From Falsiroseomonas stagni DSM 19981 (GTDB taxonomy: Bacteria > Pseudomonadota > Alphaproteobacteria > Acetobacterales > Acetobacteraceae), in contig NZ_FOSQ01000002.1 in assembly GCF_900114315.1 (NCBI RefSeq), positions 310,001 through 374,000 on the forward strand: 64,000 nucleotides of DNA, in the 5' to 3' direction. A program made the translations under genes and the position numbers. Position 1 is the first letter of the stretch. Every line of letters begins with the position of its first letter. The notes under the pieces are model-generated. The model did no database searches and was not told the origin of the DNA. It worked only from the letters and a program-made list of their open reading frames with translations. Positions 40,206 to 53,098 of this stretch are shown here, one piece after another.

Positions 40206-40976
40206 TTGCCGATCATCGCTGACCCCTGGTTCTGGGGGCTTGCCATTCCCGCCGTGCTGCTGACCGGCATCACCAAGGCGGGCTTCGCCTCCGGCGCGGG
40301 CAATTCCATGGTGCCGCTGATGTCGCTGGTGATCCCCGCGCCGCAGGCGGCCGGCATCGCGCTGCCGCTGCTCTGCGCCATGGACATCGCCTCCCTCAAG
40401 GCCTGGTGGGGCAAGTGGTCGGTGGCGCAGCTCTGGATCATCATGCCGGGCGGGCTGCTCGGCGTGGCCATCGGCGCCGCCATCTTCGGCTTCCTGCCCG
40501 ATGCCGCGGTGAAGCTGATGGTGGGCGCCATCGCCCTCATCTTCCTCGCGCGCAGCCTGTGGCAGGGCCGCCCCGGCCGCGTCGCGCCGCCCCCGGCCAC
40601 CAGCAGCCGGGCGAAGGGCGCGTTCTGGGGCATGATGTCCGGCCTCACCAGCACCATCGCCCATGCCGGCGGTCCGCCGCTGGCCGTCTATCTCTACCCG
40701 CTGAGGCTCGATCGCGCCGCACTCGCCGCCACCACCGTCGTCTTCTTCGGCGTGGTGAACTACGTGAAGCTGGTGCCCTACTTCCTGCTCGGCCAGCTCT
40801 CCCTCACCAATATCCTGACCAGCCTCTGCCTGCTGCCCCTGGTGCCGGTGGGCGTGCGCATGGGCATCTGGCTGCAGGGGAGGATGAGCGACAAGGTCTT
40901 CTACCGGATCGTCTATGTCATGCTCGCGGTCAGCGGCACCAAGCTTGTGTATGACGGCATGAAGGGCCTGCTCTGA
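40206..40976 (+). CDS. TauE/SafE family permease (second copy)
   Basis: 256 residues from a TTG preceded by AGGA eight bases upstream. WGLAIPAVLLTGITKAGFASGAGNSMVPLMSLVI carries the first half-motif with GFASGAGN in place of GLxGxGGG, and KGAFWGMMSGLTSTIAHAGGPPLAVYLYPL is the second half with the conserved HAGGPP. This subgroup is distinct from the divergent neighbour. Substrate unknown. The stop overlaps the racemase start by one base (TGATG). Confidence 0.85.
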   Translation: MPIIADPWFWGLAIPAVLLTGITKAGFASGAGNSMVPLMSLVIPAPQAAGIALPLLCAMDIASLKAWWGKWSVAQLWIIMPGGLLGVAIGAAIFGFLPDAAVKLMVGAIALIFLARSLWQGRPGRVAPPPATSSRAKGAFWGMMSGLTSTIAHAGGPPLAVYLYPLRLDRAALAATTVVFFGVVNYVKLVPYFLLGQLSLTNILTSLCLLPLVPVGVRMGIWLQGRMSDKVFYRIVYVMLAVSGTKLVYDGMKGLL

Positions 40977-41668
40977 TGCTCGGCGTCCTCGGCGGCATGG
41001 GTCCGCTCGCTTCCGCGCAGTTCATGCTGCGCCTCACCCTGCTGACCCCCGCGCTGCGGGACCAGGACCACATCCCGGCCGTGCTCTGGTCCGACCCCCG
41101 CGTGCCGGACCGCACCGCGGCCCGCATCGCGGGCGGAGAGGACCCCCTGCCCGCCCTGCTGCGCGGCATCCGCGGGCTGGAAGCCGCCGGCGCCACCGCC
41201 ATCGCCATCCCCTGCAACACCGCCCATGGGTGGTTCGAGGCCATGCAGGCGGCGACCGCGCTGCCCATCCTCCACATCGTCGATGCGGCGGAGGCCGAGT
41301 TGCGGCGCCAGGGCGTCACCCCCGGCCCGATCGGCCTGATGGGCACCGCCGGCACCCTCGCCATGCGCCTCTACCAGGGCCGCCTCGATTCCCGCGGCTG
41401 GACCTGCCTGACCCCCACCGCCGAGGAGATGGACCGCCTCGTCACCCCCGGCATCACGCTGGTGAAGGCCAATGACGTCGCCGGCGCCTACTCCCCCCTC
41501 GCGGAGGCCGCGCGCCTGCTCATCGCCCGCGGCGCGCGCGCCGTGGTGCTCGGCTGCACGGAGATCCCGCTGGGCATCGCCGCTGGCCCGGTGCTGCCCT
41601 TCCCGGTCTGCGACACGATCGATGGCCTGGCCCGCGCCGCCATCGCACGGTGCCATCCGCCCGCCTGA
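40976..41668 (+). CDS. Aspartate/glutamate racemase family protein
   Basis: 230 residues. MLGVLGGMGPLASAQFMLRL is the family N-terminus, AIAIPCNTAHGWF has the first catalytic Cys and VVLGCTEIPLGIA the second. The pair performs cofactor-independent proton exchange at an alpha carbon. Length and motifs match the aspartate/hydantoin-racemase branch rather than MurI. Translationally coupled to the TauE-like permease, so the two may handle the same amino-acid-derived compound. Confidence 0.9.
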   Translation: MLGVLGGMGPLASAQFMLRLTLLTPALRDQDHIPAVLWSDPRVPDRTAARIAGGEDPLPALLRGIRGLEAAGATAIAIPCNTAHGWFEAMQAATALPILHIVDAAEAELRRQGVTPGPIGLMGTAGTLAMRLYQGRLDSRGWTCLTPTAEEMDRLVTPGITLVKANDVAGAYSPLAEAARLLIARGARAVVLGCTEIPLGIAAGPVLPFPVCDTIDGLARAAIARCHPPA

Positions 41669-41710
41669 TCCCGTCCCGGCATCACGCCGCGCTGCATTAT
41701 CCGGGTTGCG

Positions 41711-41788
41711 GCCGGCCGCGCGGCCCGGATCGTCGTGGCCGCCGCGCGGCCCGGATCGTCGTGGCCGCCGCGCGGCCCGGATCGACGC
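41711..41788. repeat. Three 26-bp tandem repeats
   Basis: The unit GGCCGCCGCGCGGCCCGGAT-CGTCGT (26 bp) occurs three times head to tail with 2-3 mismatches in the outer copies. The array ends 16 bp upstream of the interrupted binding-protein gene and covers its likely 5' untranslated region. Confidence 0.85.
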
Positions 41789-41804
41789 GGCGGAGACCAC
41801 GCCC

Positions 41805-43355
41805 ATGCCCCGCGCCGCCCGCCTCCTCGCCTGCCTGGCCTTCCTCGCCGCCCCCGCCGCGGCGCAGGAGATCCGGCTCGGCGTCGAGCTGTTTCCCAAC
41901 AGCCTCGACCCGCACTGGCACAATTTCGGCGGCAACAAGGGCTTCGCCGCCCACCTGTATGAACCGCTCGTCGCCCTGGACGCCCAGCAGCGCCCGACCC
42001 CGGCGCTGGCCACGGCGTGGACGGCGACCGATTCAACAACCTGGCGCCTCACGCTCCGCCCCGGCGTGACGTTCCATGATGGCGCGCCGCTCATCGCCGC
42101 CGATGTCGCCCACACCATCGCGCGCGCGGCGAATCTGCCTGGCAGCCCCTCCTCCTTCGCCGTCTATCTCCGGCAGATCACGGCGGTGGAGACGCCGGAT
42201 GCCGCGACCGTCATCCTTCGCACTGCCGCACCCTTCCCGCTGATGCCGGTCTATCTCAGCCAGGTCCCGATCATCCCCGCGACCGGCGCCACCACGGCGG
42301 ATTTCGATGCCGGCCGCGCCGCCATCGGCACCGGGCCCTTCCGCCTGACGGCCTTCGCGCGCGGCGACCAGGTGACGATGGCCCGCAACGATTCATAGTG
42401 GGGCCCCGCCACCCCCTGGGCCCGCGCCACCATCCGCAACATGGCGCAGCCCGCCACGCGGGTCGCGGCGCTGCTGGCGGGCGACCTCGATGCCATCGAT
42501 GCCGCGCCGCCGCAGGACCTGCCACGGCTCGCCGCCGATCCGCGGCTGCGGGTCTCCACCCTCGTCGCCCCCGCCGTCGCCGGCTTCCACCTGGATGTGA
42601 CGGACCGCGTGCCCCCCGGCATCGCCGCCACCGATGGCAGCCCGCTGCCCCGCAACCCCCTGCTGGACCACTGGGTGAGGGAGGCGCTGTCCATCGCCAT
42701 CCAGCGCGACGCCATCGTGGACCGCGTGATGGGCGGCCAGGCGCGAATCGCCGGACAGTTCATGCCCCCCGGCGCCTATGGCCACGCCCCCGCACTCGGC
42801 CCGCCGGGCTTCGACCCCGTCCGCGCCCGCGCCCTGCTGGCGGAGGCCGGCTACCCCCAGGGCTTCCGCCTGGTCATCCACTGCCAGAACAACCGCTTCG
42901 TGAATGACGAGCAGATCTGCCAGGCCGTCGCCCAGATGCTGACCCGCACCGGCATCCGCACGACGGTGGAGGCGATGCCCCACGTCATGCACGTCGCCCG
43001 CAGCCGCAACCGGGAATTCAGCTTCTGGACCGGCCTCTGGAACGTCGAGACCGGGGAGCCCACCTCCCCCCTCGTGACCCTGCTCGGCACGGTGGACGAG
43101 GCCCGTGGCCGCGGCCAGTTCAACCGCGGCCGCTACGCCAACCCCGCCTTCGATTCGCTGCTCGACCAGGCACTGGCCGAGCTGGATGACGGGGCGCGGG
43201 AGCGCATCCTGATCCAGGCGACGGAGATCGCCTTCCGCGACGTCGCCCTGATCCCGCTGCACCACCAGATGCACCTCTGGGCTCATCGCGCCGGCCGCCG
43301 CCACGCGCCGCGCCTCGACGGCTACACCAGGGCGATGGATTTCGCGCCGGAGTGA
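41805..43355 (+). pseudogene. Peptide-type ABC binding protein (SBP_bac_5) interrupted by one amber codon
   Basis: MPRAARLLACLAFLAAPAAAQ is a signal peptide, and the mature frame reads EIRLGVELFPNSLDPHWHN with the family's ALATAWTATDSTTWRLTLRPGVTFHDG motif. At 42396-42398 the codon is TAG, between ARNDS and WGPATPW, where relatives have Tyr (NDSYWG). A TAC or TAT to TAG change explains it. The frame then continues unbroken for 318 codons to a normal C-terminus with QFNRGRYANPAFDSLLDQAL. So the gene is intact apart from one nonsense codon: a young pseudogene, a sequencing error, or read-through. No permease genes adjoin. Confidence 0.85.
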
Positions 43356-43411
43356 TCCGGCGGGGATTTCCGGCCCGACCGAGCCCCCCACCGGGATTGC
43401 GACGCCGTCAC

Positions 43412-43441
43412 TTGAACCGACGACCGGCCTCGTCGTATAAA
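43412..43441 (+). promoter_or_regulatory. Sigma-70 promoter of the small Fur-box gene
   Basis: TTGAAC (-35, five of six) and TATAAA (-10, five of six) lie 18 bp apart. Transcription would start near 43448, just upstream of the Fur box, leaving a leader of about 100 bases. Confidence 0.65.
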
Positions 43442-43453
43442 CGGCCATGCAGA

Positions 43454-43468
43454 TGAGAATTATTCTCA
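43454..43468. promoter_or_regulatory. Fur box
   Basis: TGAGAATTATTCTCA is a perfect 7-1-7 inverted repeat, matching the classical TGATAATNATTATCA at 12 of 14 positions and typical of proteobacterial Fur sites (GAGAAT/ATTCTC). It lies just after the expected transcription start and 80 bp upstream of the 79-aa gene, the position expected for iron-dependent repression. Confidence 0.75.
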
Positions 43469-43547
43469 ACTGACTCGCAGACGCCACTATCCTGCCAGCC
43501 GTGCCTGACCTGACATCGCCTACCTGACACCGACGACGGGAGCCTCC

Positions 43548-43787
43548 ATGGGCCGCGAATTCAGCCACATCGCCCGCCGCTGCGAACGCGCCGTCGTGAC
43601 CGCGTATCGGGAACTGCGCGATGGCGGGGAAGCCGACATGCAGGCCTTCACCGCCTGCACCACGCTCTACCGCATCCACCACCCGGAAGCGTCCATGCAG
43701 GAAGCCCGGCGCCTGGTCTCCGAATGGATCGACCACCACATCGTCCGCGCCGCCCAGACGCCGACCGACGGCTGCGCCTGCGACTAA
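43548..43787 (+). CDS. Small protein of unknown function behind a Fur box
   Basis: 79 residues with GGGAG seven bases before the ATG. It looks all-helical, with EFSHIARRCERAVVTAYRELRDGG and MQEARRLVSEWIDHHIVRA. Cys12 and Cys37 are internal and the C-terminus is TDGCACD, a possible metal or thiol site. It is not HemP, Bfd or a bacterioferritin-associated ferredoxin. The upstream promoter and Fur box make it probably iron-starvation induced. It converges on the histidine kinase gene with only five bases between stops. Confidence 0.75.
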   Translation: MGREFSHIARRCERAVVTAYRELRDGGEADMQAFTACTTLYRIHHPEASMQEARRLVSEWIDHHIVRAAQTPTDGCACD

Positions 43788-43792
43788 GGGTC

Positions 43793-47791
<3,999 letters not shown>

Positions 47792-47806
47792 TGGTGCCGC
47801 TTCTTG

Positions 47807-47843
47807 TGTTTCGCGCCGTGCAACGGTTTGTTTCACCTGTTTC
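47807..47843. promoter_or_regulatory. TGTTTC direct repeats in the divergent kinase/regulator spacer
   Basis: TGTTTC occurs at 47807-47812, 47829-47834 and 47838-47843, the last two as TGTTTCACCTGTTTC with 9-bp spacing. Direct repeats with near-helical spacing are what OmpR/PhoB-type regulators bind, so autoregulation by the adjacent regulator is possible. Confidence 0.35.
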
Positions 47844-47930
47844 GCCAGCCCGCCCGCCCGAGTCGACCCGGCGCCGGCCTTTCGGCGCAACCCAAGGCGG
47901 GCGAAGATTACAGTGACGGGAGAGCGTGGC

Positions 47931-48668
<738 letters not shown>

Positions 48669-48729
48669 CGCACGGGCGGTAGCCACCGCCCCGTAGCCAC
48701 CGGCGCCCCCCGGTGCTTCAACCCGCCCC

Positions 48730-49884
48730 ATGCGCGCCTCCTTCTCCGCCCAGGCCCTCTTCGCCGGGCTCCTCGCCGCCTTCGTGGGCTTCGCCTCCTC
48801 CTTCGCCGTGGTGCTCCAGGGGCTGACGGCGGTCGGCGCCAGCCCGGCGCAGGCGGCCTCGGGCCTCACCGCGCTGGCCATCGCCATGGGGCTCTGCGGC
48901 GTGGTGCTGAGCCTCTGGCGCCGCCTGCCCATCACCGTCGCCTGGTCCACGCCCGGTGCCGCGCTGCTGGCGGGCTCCGCGGTGCCCGATGGCGGCTTCC
49001 CGGCCGCCGTCGGCGCCTTCATCGTCGCTGCCCTGCTGGTGCTGGTCGCGGGGCTCTGGAAGCCGCTCGGCCGCGCCGTGGCGCGCATCCCCGCGCCCAT
49101 CGCCAATGCCATGCTGGCCGGCGTGCTGTTCGGCCTGTGCCTGGCGCCGGTGCGCGCGGTGCAGGAAATGCCGGCGCTCGCCTTGCCCGTGGTGCTGACC
49201 TGGCTGCTGGTCGGGCGCTTCAACCGCCTGCTGGCCGTGCCCGCCGCCGTGCTGGTCACGGCCGGGCTGCTGTGGTGGCAGGCGCCGGACCTGGGCGCGG
49301 TCTCCCTCGCCCCCGTCGCCGTCTTCGTCATGCCGGTCTTCGACACGACCGCGATGATGGGCCTCGCCTTGCCGCTGTTCCTGGTGGCGATGGCGTCGCA
49401 GAACATCCCCGGCATGGCGGTGCTGAACGTGAATGGCTACCGGCCCGACCCCGGGCCGCTGTTTACCGCGACGGGGCTGTTCAGCCTGGCGGCCGCGCCG
49501 CTCGGCGGGCATGGGGTGAACCTGGCCGCCATCACCGCGGCGCTCTGCGCGGGTGAGACCGCGCATCCCGAGCGATCCCGTCGCTGGTGGGCCGCCGTGG
49601 TGGCGGGGATAGGCTACTGCGCCTTCGGCATCGTCTCCGCCGCCGCCGCCGCCTTCATCGCCGCGGCGCCGCCGATCCTGATCCAGGCCGTCGCCGGCCT
49701 CGCCTTGCTGGGCAGCTTCGGCGCCGCCATCGTCGCCGGTCTGTCGGAGCCCGCGGACCGGGAGGCCGCGGTCGTGACCTTCCTCGTCACCGCCTCCGGC
49801 CTCACCGTCTTCGGCATCGGCGGCGCCTTCTGGGGGCTTGTCGCGGGTGGCGTCGTGATGGTGGTGGCGCGGTATCGGCGCTAG
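48730..49884 (+). CDS. Benzoate/H+ symporter BenE family transporter
   Basis: 384 residues with about twelve membrane helices. FAGLLAAFVGFASSFAVVLQGLTAVGASPAQAASGL opens the protein. LPITVAWSTPGAALLAGS and FLVAMASQNIPGMAVLNVNGYRPDPGPLFTATGLFSLAAAPLGGHGVNLAAITAALCAG are the BenE signatures. BenE imports benzoate, but no catabolic genes for aromatics lie near, so the substrate may be another hydrophobic carboxylate. Transcribed after the response regulator with a 61-bp gap, possibly in the same unit. Confidence 0.92.
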   Translation: MRASFSAQALFAGLLAAFVGFASSFAVVLQGLTAVGASPAQAASGLTALAIAMGLCGVVLSLWRRLPITVAWSTPGAALLAGSAVPDGGFPAAVGAFIVAALLVLVAGLWKPLGRAVARIPAPIANAMLAGVLFGLCLAPVRAVQEMPALALPVVLTWLLVGRFNRLLAVPAAVLVTAGLLWWQAPDLGAVSLAPVAVFVMPVFDTTAMMGLALPLFLVAMASQNIPGMAVLNVNGYRPDPGPLFTATGLFSLAAAPLGGHGVNLAAITAALCAGETAHPERSRRWWAAVVAGIGYCAFGIVSAAAAAFIAAAPPILIQAVAGLALLGSFGAAIVAGLSEPADREAAVVTFLVTASGLTVFGIGGAFWGLVAGGVVMVVARYRR

Positions 49885-49999
49885 CAGGCATCGGCCGCAT
49901 CGCGACCCCGCTTCCGCCGGTTCGCGCGGTTCAGGCTTCCCGGCGGCCTGGCCTCACCCCAACCTGCGTCGAAGCGGCGGCGCGCGCGCCCACCCGACA

Positions 50000-51013
50000 T
50001 CAGCCCGGCAATGCTTCCCGGTAGTAGCGCAGGTCGAGATACTTCATCGGGTCGGTCAGGGCGGTTCCGGGCGGTCCGAACTGGCTGCGGAGCCCGAGCA
50101 CGGTGCTGATGCCGGGAACGTCGATGGCCGCGCGGGGCGCGAAGCCGCCGGAGGGGTCGAGCAGCACGCGATAGGAATTGGCCGCGACCTGCTCGCTCAT
50201 CGTCGGCACGTTGCGGCGAAGCAGCGCGATGGCCTCGTCGCGATTGGCCGGATCGTAGAGCCAGGACAGCGCATCGACCGTGCCGCGGATATAGCCCACG
50301 ACCTCCGCGCGGTGGCCTTCCGCCCAGCCGCGGCGCGTGGCCGAGACCAGCCCCTGATAGGCGCCCATCATCCGCGCCGCATCCGCCAGCACACGGAAGC
50401 CCTGGGCCTCGGCCTGCACCTCGAAGGGGGAAATCAGCAGCGTGCCGGCATGCCGCTTCTCGAGCAGCGCCTGATAGCGCTGCAGCACGCCCCCGGCACG
50501 CACGTAGCTCACCTCCTCCTGGCGGAGGCCGCCGAGTTCCACCAGCTTGCGCAGGACGAAGGCATAGCCGGTGGTCAAGGCGTCCACCGACAGTTCCTTG
50601 CCGCGAAGGTCGGCGAAGCTCGTGATCTCCGGCACGGTGACAAGGCGAAGGAAGCCGTTGTCGCCGCCCATCACGACCGCCAGGTCAGGCGTGCCCTGCA
50701 CGCTCGCCTCCCCCTGGCCTTCCATGTAGGCGATGACGTTGTCGATCGCGGTCACCGCCATGTCGAAGCGGCCGCTGATGAGGTTGGTGAGCTGGAAGGT
50801 GGAGTTGGGTGTGGGCGTCAGCGTCACGCTGACGCCGTGGCGGGCGAAGAAGCCCTTCTCCATCGCAACCCAGATCGGCCAGTTGAAGCCGCCGGGGAAG
50901 GTGATCAGCTCGATCGGCCGCAGGGTCTGCCCCACGACCCCCAGCGCGGGCATCGCCAGCGCGGCGCCAAGTGCAAGCTTCACCGCGCCACGGCGGCCCT
51001 GGCCCTGGTTCAT
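50000..51013 (-). CDS. ABC transporter substrate-binding protein (NMT1/SsuA-like)
   Basis: 337 residues. GRRGAVKLALGAALAMPALGVVGQ is a signal peptide with paired Arg. The mature part begins LRPIELITFPGGFNWPIWVAMEKGFFARHGVSVTLTPTPNSTFQLTNLISGRFDMAVTAIDNVIAYMEG, the NMT1/SsuA pattern for nitrate, sulfonate or thiamine-precursor binding. FRVLADAARMMGAYQG and RRGWAEGHRAEVVGYIRG follow. It is 146 bp after the polyamine-type permease on the same strand but belongs to a different family, so it is probably a separate receptor. Confidence 0.88.
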   Translation of the reverse strand: MNQGQGRRGAVKLALGAALAMPALGVVGQTLRPIELITFPGGFNWPIWVAMEKGFFARHGVSVTLTPTPNSTFQLTNLISGRFDMAVTAIDNVIAYMEGQGEASVQGTPDLAVVMGGDNGFLRLVTVPEITSFADLRGKELSVDALTTGYAFVLRKLVELGGLRQEEVSYVRAGGVLQRYQALLEKRHAGTLLISPFEVQAEAQGFRVLADAARMMGAYQGLVSATRRGWAEGHRAEVVGYIRGTVDALSWLYDPANRDEAIALLRRNVPTMSEQVAANSYRVLLDPSGGFAPRAAIDVPGISTVLGLRSQFGPPGTALTDPMKYLDLRYYREALPG

Positions 51014-51159
51014 CGATCCGTTCCCCCGATTATGCCCCTACGCTGGGGGAGGCGCGCCGGGATGGCAAGGCAGGAATTCCGCACGCCAGGTCCCGCCCCG
51101 CGGCCTTCCCGTGCCTCCTTCGCCAGCGGGCGAGCCGGCTCTGGACTGTCGTCGCAAGA

Positions 51160-52032
51160 CTACCGGCCGGCCATCCGCCGGTGCGCGATCACATGCGCCA
51201 CCGCCGTCAGCACCAGGGTGGAGGCCATCAGCACGAAGGCGATGGCGCCGCCGAAGGGCCAGTTGTTCTGCTCGATGAACTGCCCGTAGACCAGCGGCCC
51301 CATCATCTGGAAGCGCGGCCCGCCGATCAGCACCGGCGTCGCATAGGCGTTCATGCCGAGGATGAAGGTGAGCACGCCCCCCGCCAGCACGCCCGGCATG
51401 GCGAGTGGCAGCAGCACGCGCCAGAACATCCGCGCGGGCGGCGCGCCGAGGTTGAAGGCCGCCTCCTCCACCGACCGGTCGATGCCCTCGATCACGCTCT
51501 GCAGGCTCAGCACCATGAAGGGCAGGTTGACCGCGGTGATGCCGATGATGACGGCGGGCTCGGTGTACATGATGTCGATCGGGCCGCTGGTGATGCCGAG
51601 CCCCATCAGCGACGCATTCACCACGCCCTTGGCGCCGAAGGCCACCATCCACCCCGCCGCGCGCACCGCATTGCCGACGAAAAGCGGCAGCACCACGGCG
51701 ATCAGCAGAAGGTTCTTGTAGCGGCTCTGCGTCCGCGCCAGCACATAGGCCAGCGGAAAACCCAGCACGAGGCAGATCAGCATCACCACGAAGGCGATGC
51801 GCACCGTGCGCCACAGGATGTTGAGGTAGTAGGCATCGGTGAAGAAGCGCACGTAATTGTCGATGGTCAGCGCATCGACCATGAACTGCCCCGGCACGAA
51901 GGCATTCAGGCTGTAGCGGAACAGCAGGCCGAGCGGCACCAGCAGCGCCACCACCACGAACAGGGTGGCGGGCGCGATCAGCCCCGCCGCATCCCACTGG
52001 ATGCGGCGGGTATCGGAAGCGGTGGCGCTCAA
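51160..52032 (-). CDS. ABC transporter permease (PotB-like)
   Basis: 290 residues from a TTG that shares TTGA with the stop of the binding-protein gene; another TTG at 52056 is possible. Six membrane helices, beginning APATLFVVVALLVPLGLLFRYSLNAF. The EAA loop is VEEAAFNLGAPPARMFWRVLLPLAMPGVLAG. With the permease at 54159-54968, the ATPase and the binding protein it forms a spermidine/putrescine-type importer. Confidence 0.9.
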   Translation of the reverse strand: MSATASDTRRIQWDAAGLIAPATLFVVVALLVPLGLLFRYSLNAFVPGQFMVDALTIDNYVRFFTDAYYLNILWRTVRIAFVVMLICLVLGFPLAYVLARTQSRYKNLLLIAVVLPLFVGNAVRAAGWMVAFGAKGVVNASLMGLGITSGPIDIMYTEPAVIIGITAVNLPFMVLSLQSVIEGIDRSVEEAAFNLGAPPARMFWRVLLPLAMPGVLAGGVLTFILGMNAYATPVLIGGPRFQMMGPLVYGQFIEQNNWPFGGAIAFVLMASTLVLTAVAHVIAHRRMAGR

Positions 52033-53066
52033 GCCTTGAACACCCGGTCCCACCAATCCTTCATCGCGTTGTTCTCACGCGCGAGATACGCGTAGTCGAG
52101 GTCGACGAGCCGCGCGCGCTCCTGCTCCGTGAAGCCGATGCGCGCGGCGAGGTCCGGCGCCACCGCGGCATTCGTCACGGTCGGGTTGAAGCCCATGTCC
52201 ACCGCGAAGGCTTCCTGCGCGGATTTCTCCAGCATCGCGTCCATGTAGGCGTAGGCACCGGCCTTGTTCGGCGCGTTCTTCGCGATGGAGAAGCCGGAGA
52301 CATACATCGGCACGCCTTCGATCGGCGCCACGGTCTGCACGGGGATGCCGGCATTCTGCCACTGCACGCCGCGCGCCTTCCACATCATGCCGAGTGCGAT
52401 CTCCTCCGACTGCATCGCCGCCGCGAAGGCTTCGTTGGTCGGATACAGCCGCGCCCCCGCGCGCTTCGCCGCCATCAGCAATTCCTTGCCCGGCTCGATG
52501 TTGCCGACCGTGCCGCCCGCCGCCAGCGCCGCCGCGATCATCACGAACTGGTACTGGATGTCGATGAAGCCGATCTTGTTGCCGTGGCGCGGATCGATGG
52601 CTTCGCGGAAGCCCGTCGGCGCGCTCACCAGCTTCGGGTTGTACAGCACGACCTTGCCCGAATAGATGTGGCCGACGCCGAACTTGTAGCGCATGGCCGG
52701 GATGATGGTCGCAGCGTTGCGCAGGCGGGAATAGTCGATCTCCTCCGCGACGCCAGCCTCGCCCATCTCATGCATGTTGGCCGCCGAGAAGCCCTGGATG
52801 TCCACGGTGCCGCGCGGCAGGCGGCGTTCCGCCACCATCTTGGCGCGCCGCGGCGCGTCGGACGCCTGGTCCTGCACCACGTCCCAGCCCTGCGGCTTCA
52901 GGATCGGATCCTCGATGTTCTTGGTCAGCAGCCGGGCATAGTCGCCGCCCCAGGTGCCGACCACGACACGCCCGCGCCCCTGCGCCCGCGCGCCGCCCGC
53001 CCCGAAGGCCGCTACGGCCCCCGCACCCAGCAGCGCCTGGCGCCGCGTCACCGAAAACCTGCTCAT
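52029..53066 (-). CDS. Polyamine-type ABC substrate-binding protein (PotD/SBP_bac_8-like)
   Basis: 345 residues. The ATG has AAGGAGAGG 7 bases upstream, and MSRFSVTRRQALLGAGAVAAFGAGGARAQ is a Tat-type signal (TRRQALLG). The mature part starts GRVVVGTWGGDYARLLTKNIEDPILKPQGWDVVQ, typical of the PotD/SBP_bac_8 group. ALGMMWKARGVQWQNAGIPVQTVAPIEGVPMYVSGFSIAKNAPNKAGAYAYMDAML follows. Fourth gene of the TetR-headed operon, between the ATPase and the second permease. Confidence 0.92.
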   Translation of the reverse strand: MSRFSVTRRQALLGAGAVAAFGAGGARAQGRGRVVVGTWGGDYARLLTKNIEDPILKPQGWDVVQDQASDAPRRAKMVAERRLPRGTVDIQGFSAANMHEMGEAGVAEEIDYSRLRNAATIIPAMRYKFGVGHIYSGKVVLYNPKLVSAPTGFREAIDPRHGNKIGFIDIQYQFVMIAAALAAGGTVGNIEPGKELLMAAKRAGARLYPTNEAFAAAMQSEEIALGMMWKARGVQWQNAGIPVQTVAPIEGVPMYVSGFSIAKNAPNKAGAYAYMDAMLEKSAQEAFAVDMGFNPTVTNAAVAPDLAARIGFTEQERARLVDLDYAYLARENNAMKDWWDRVFKA

Positions 53067-53098
53067 TCTTGCCTCTCCTTGTTGCGTCTCACGGGTCT

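Noticed and set aside
41804-43355. Selenocysteine or pyrrolysine at the internal stop
   Set aside because: The codon is TAG (not TGA), relatives have an ordinary Tyr here, and no pyl gene or SECIS-like hairpin was seen.
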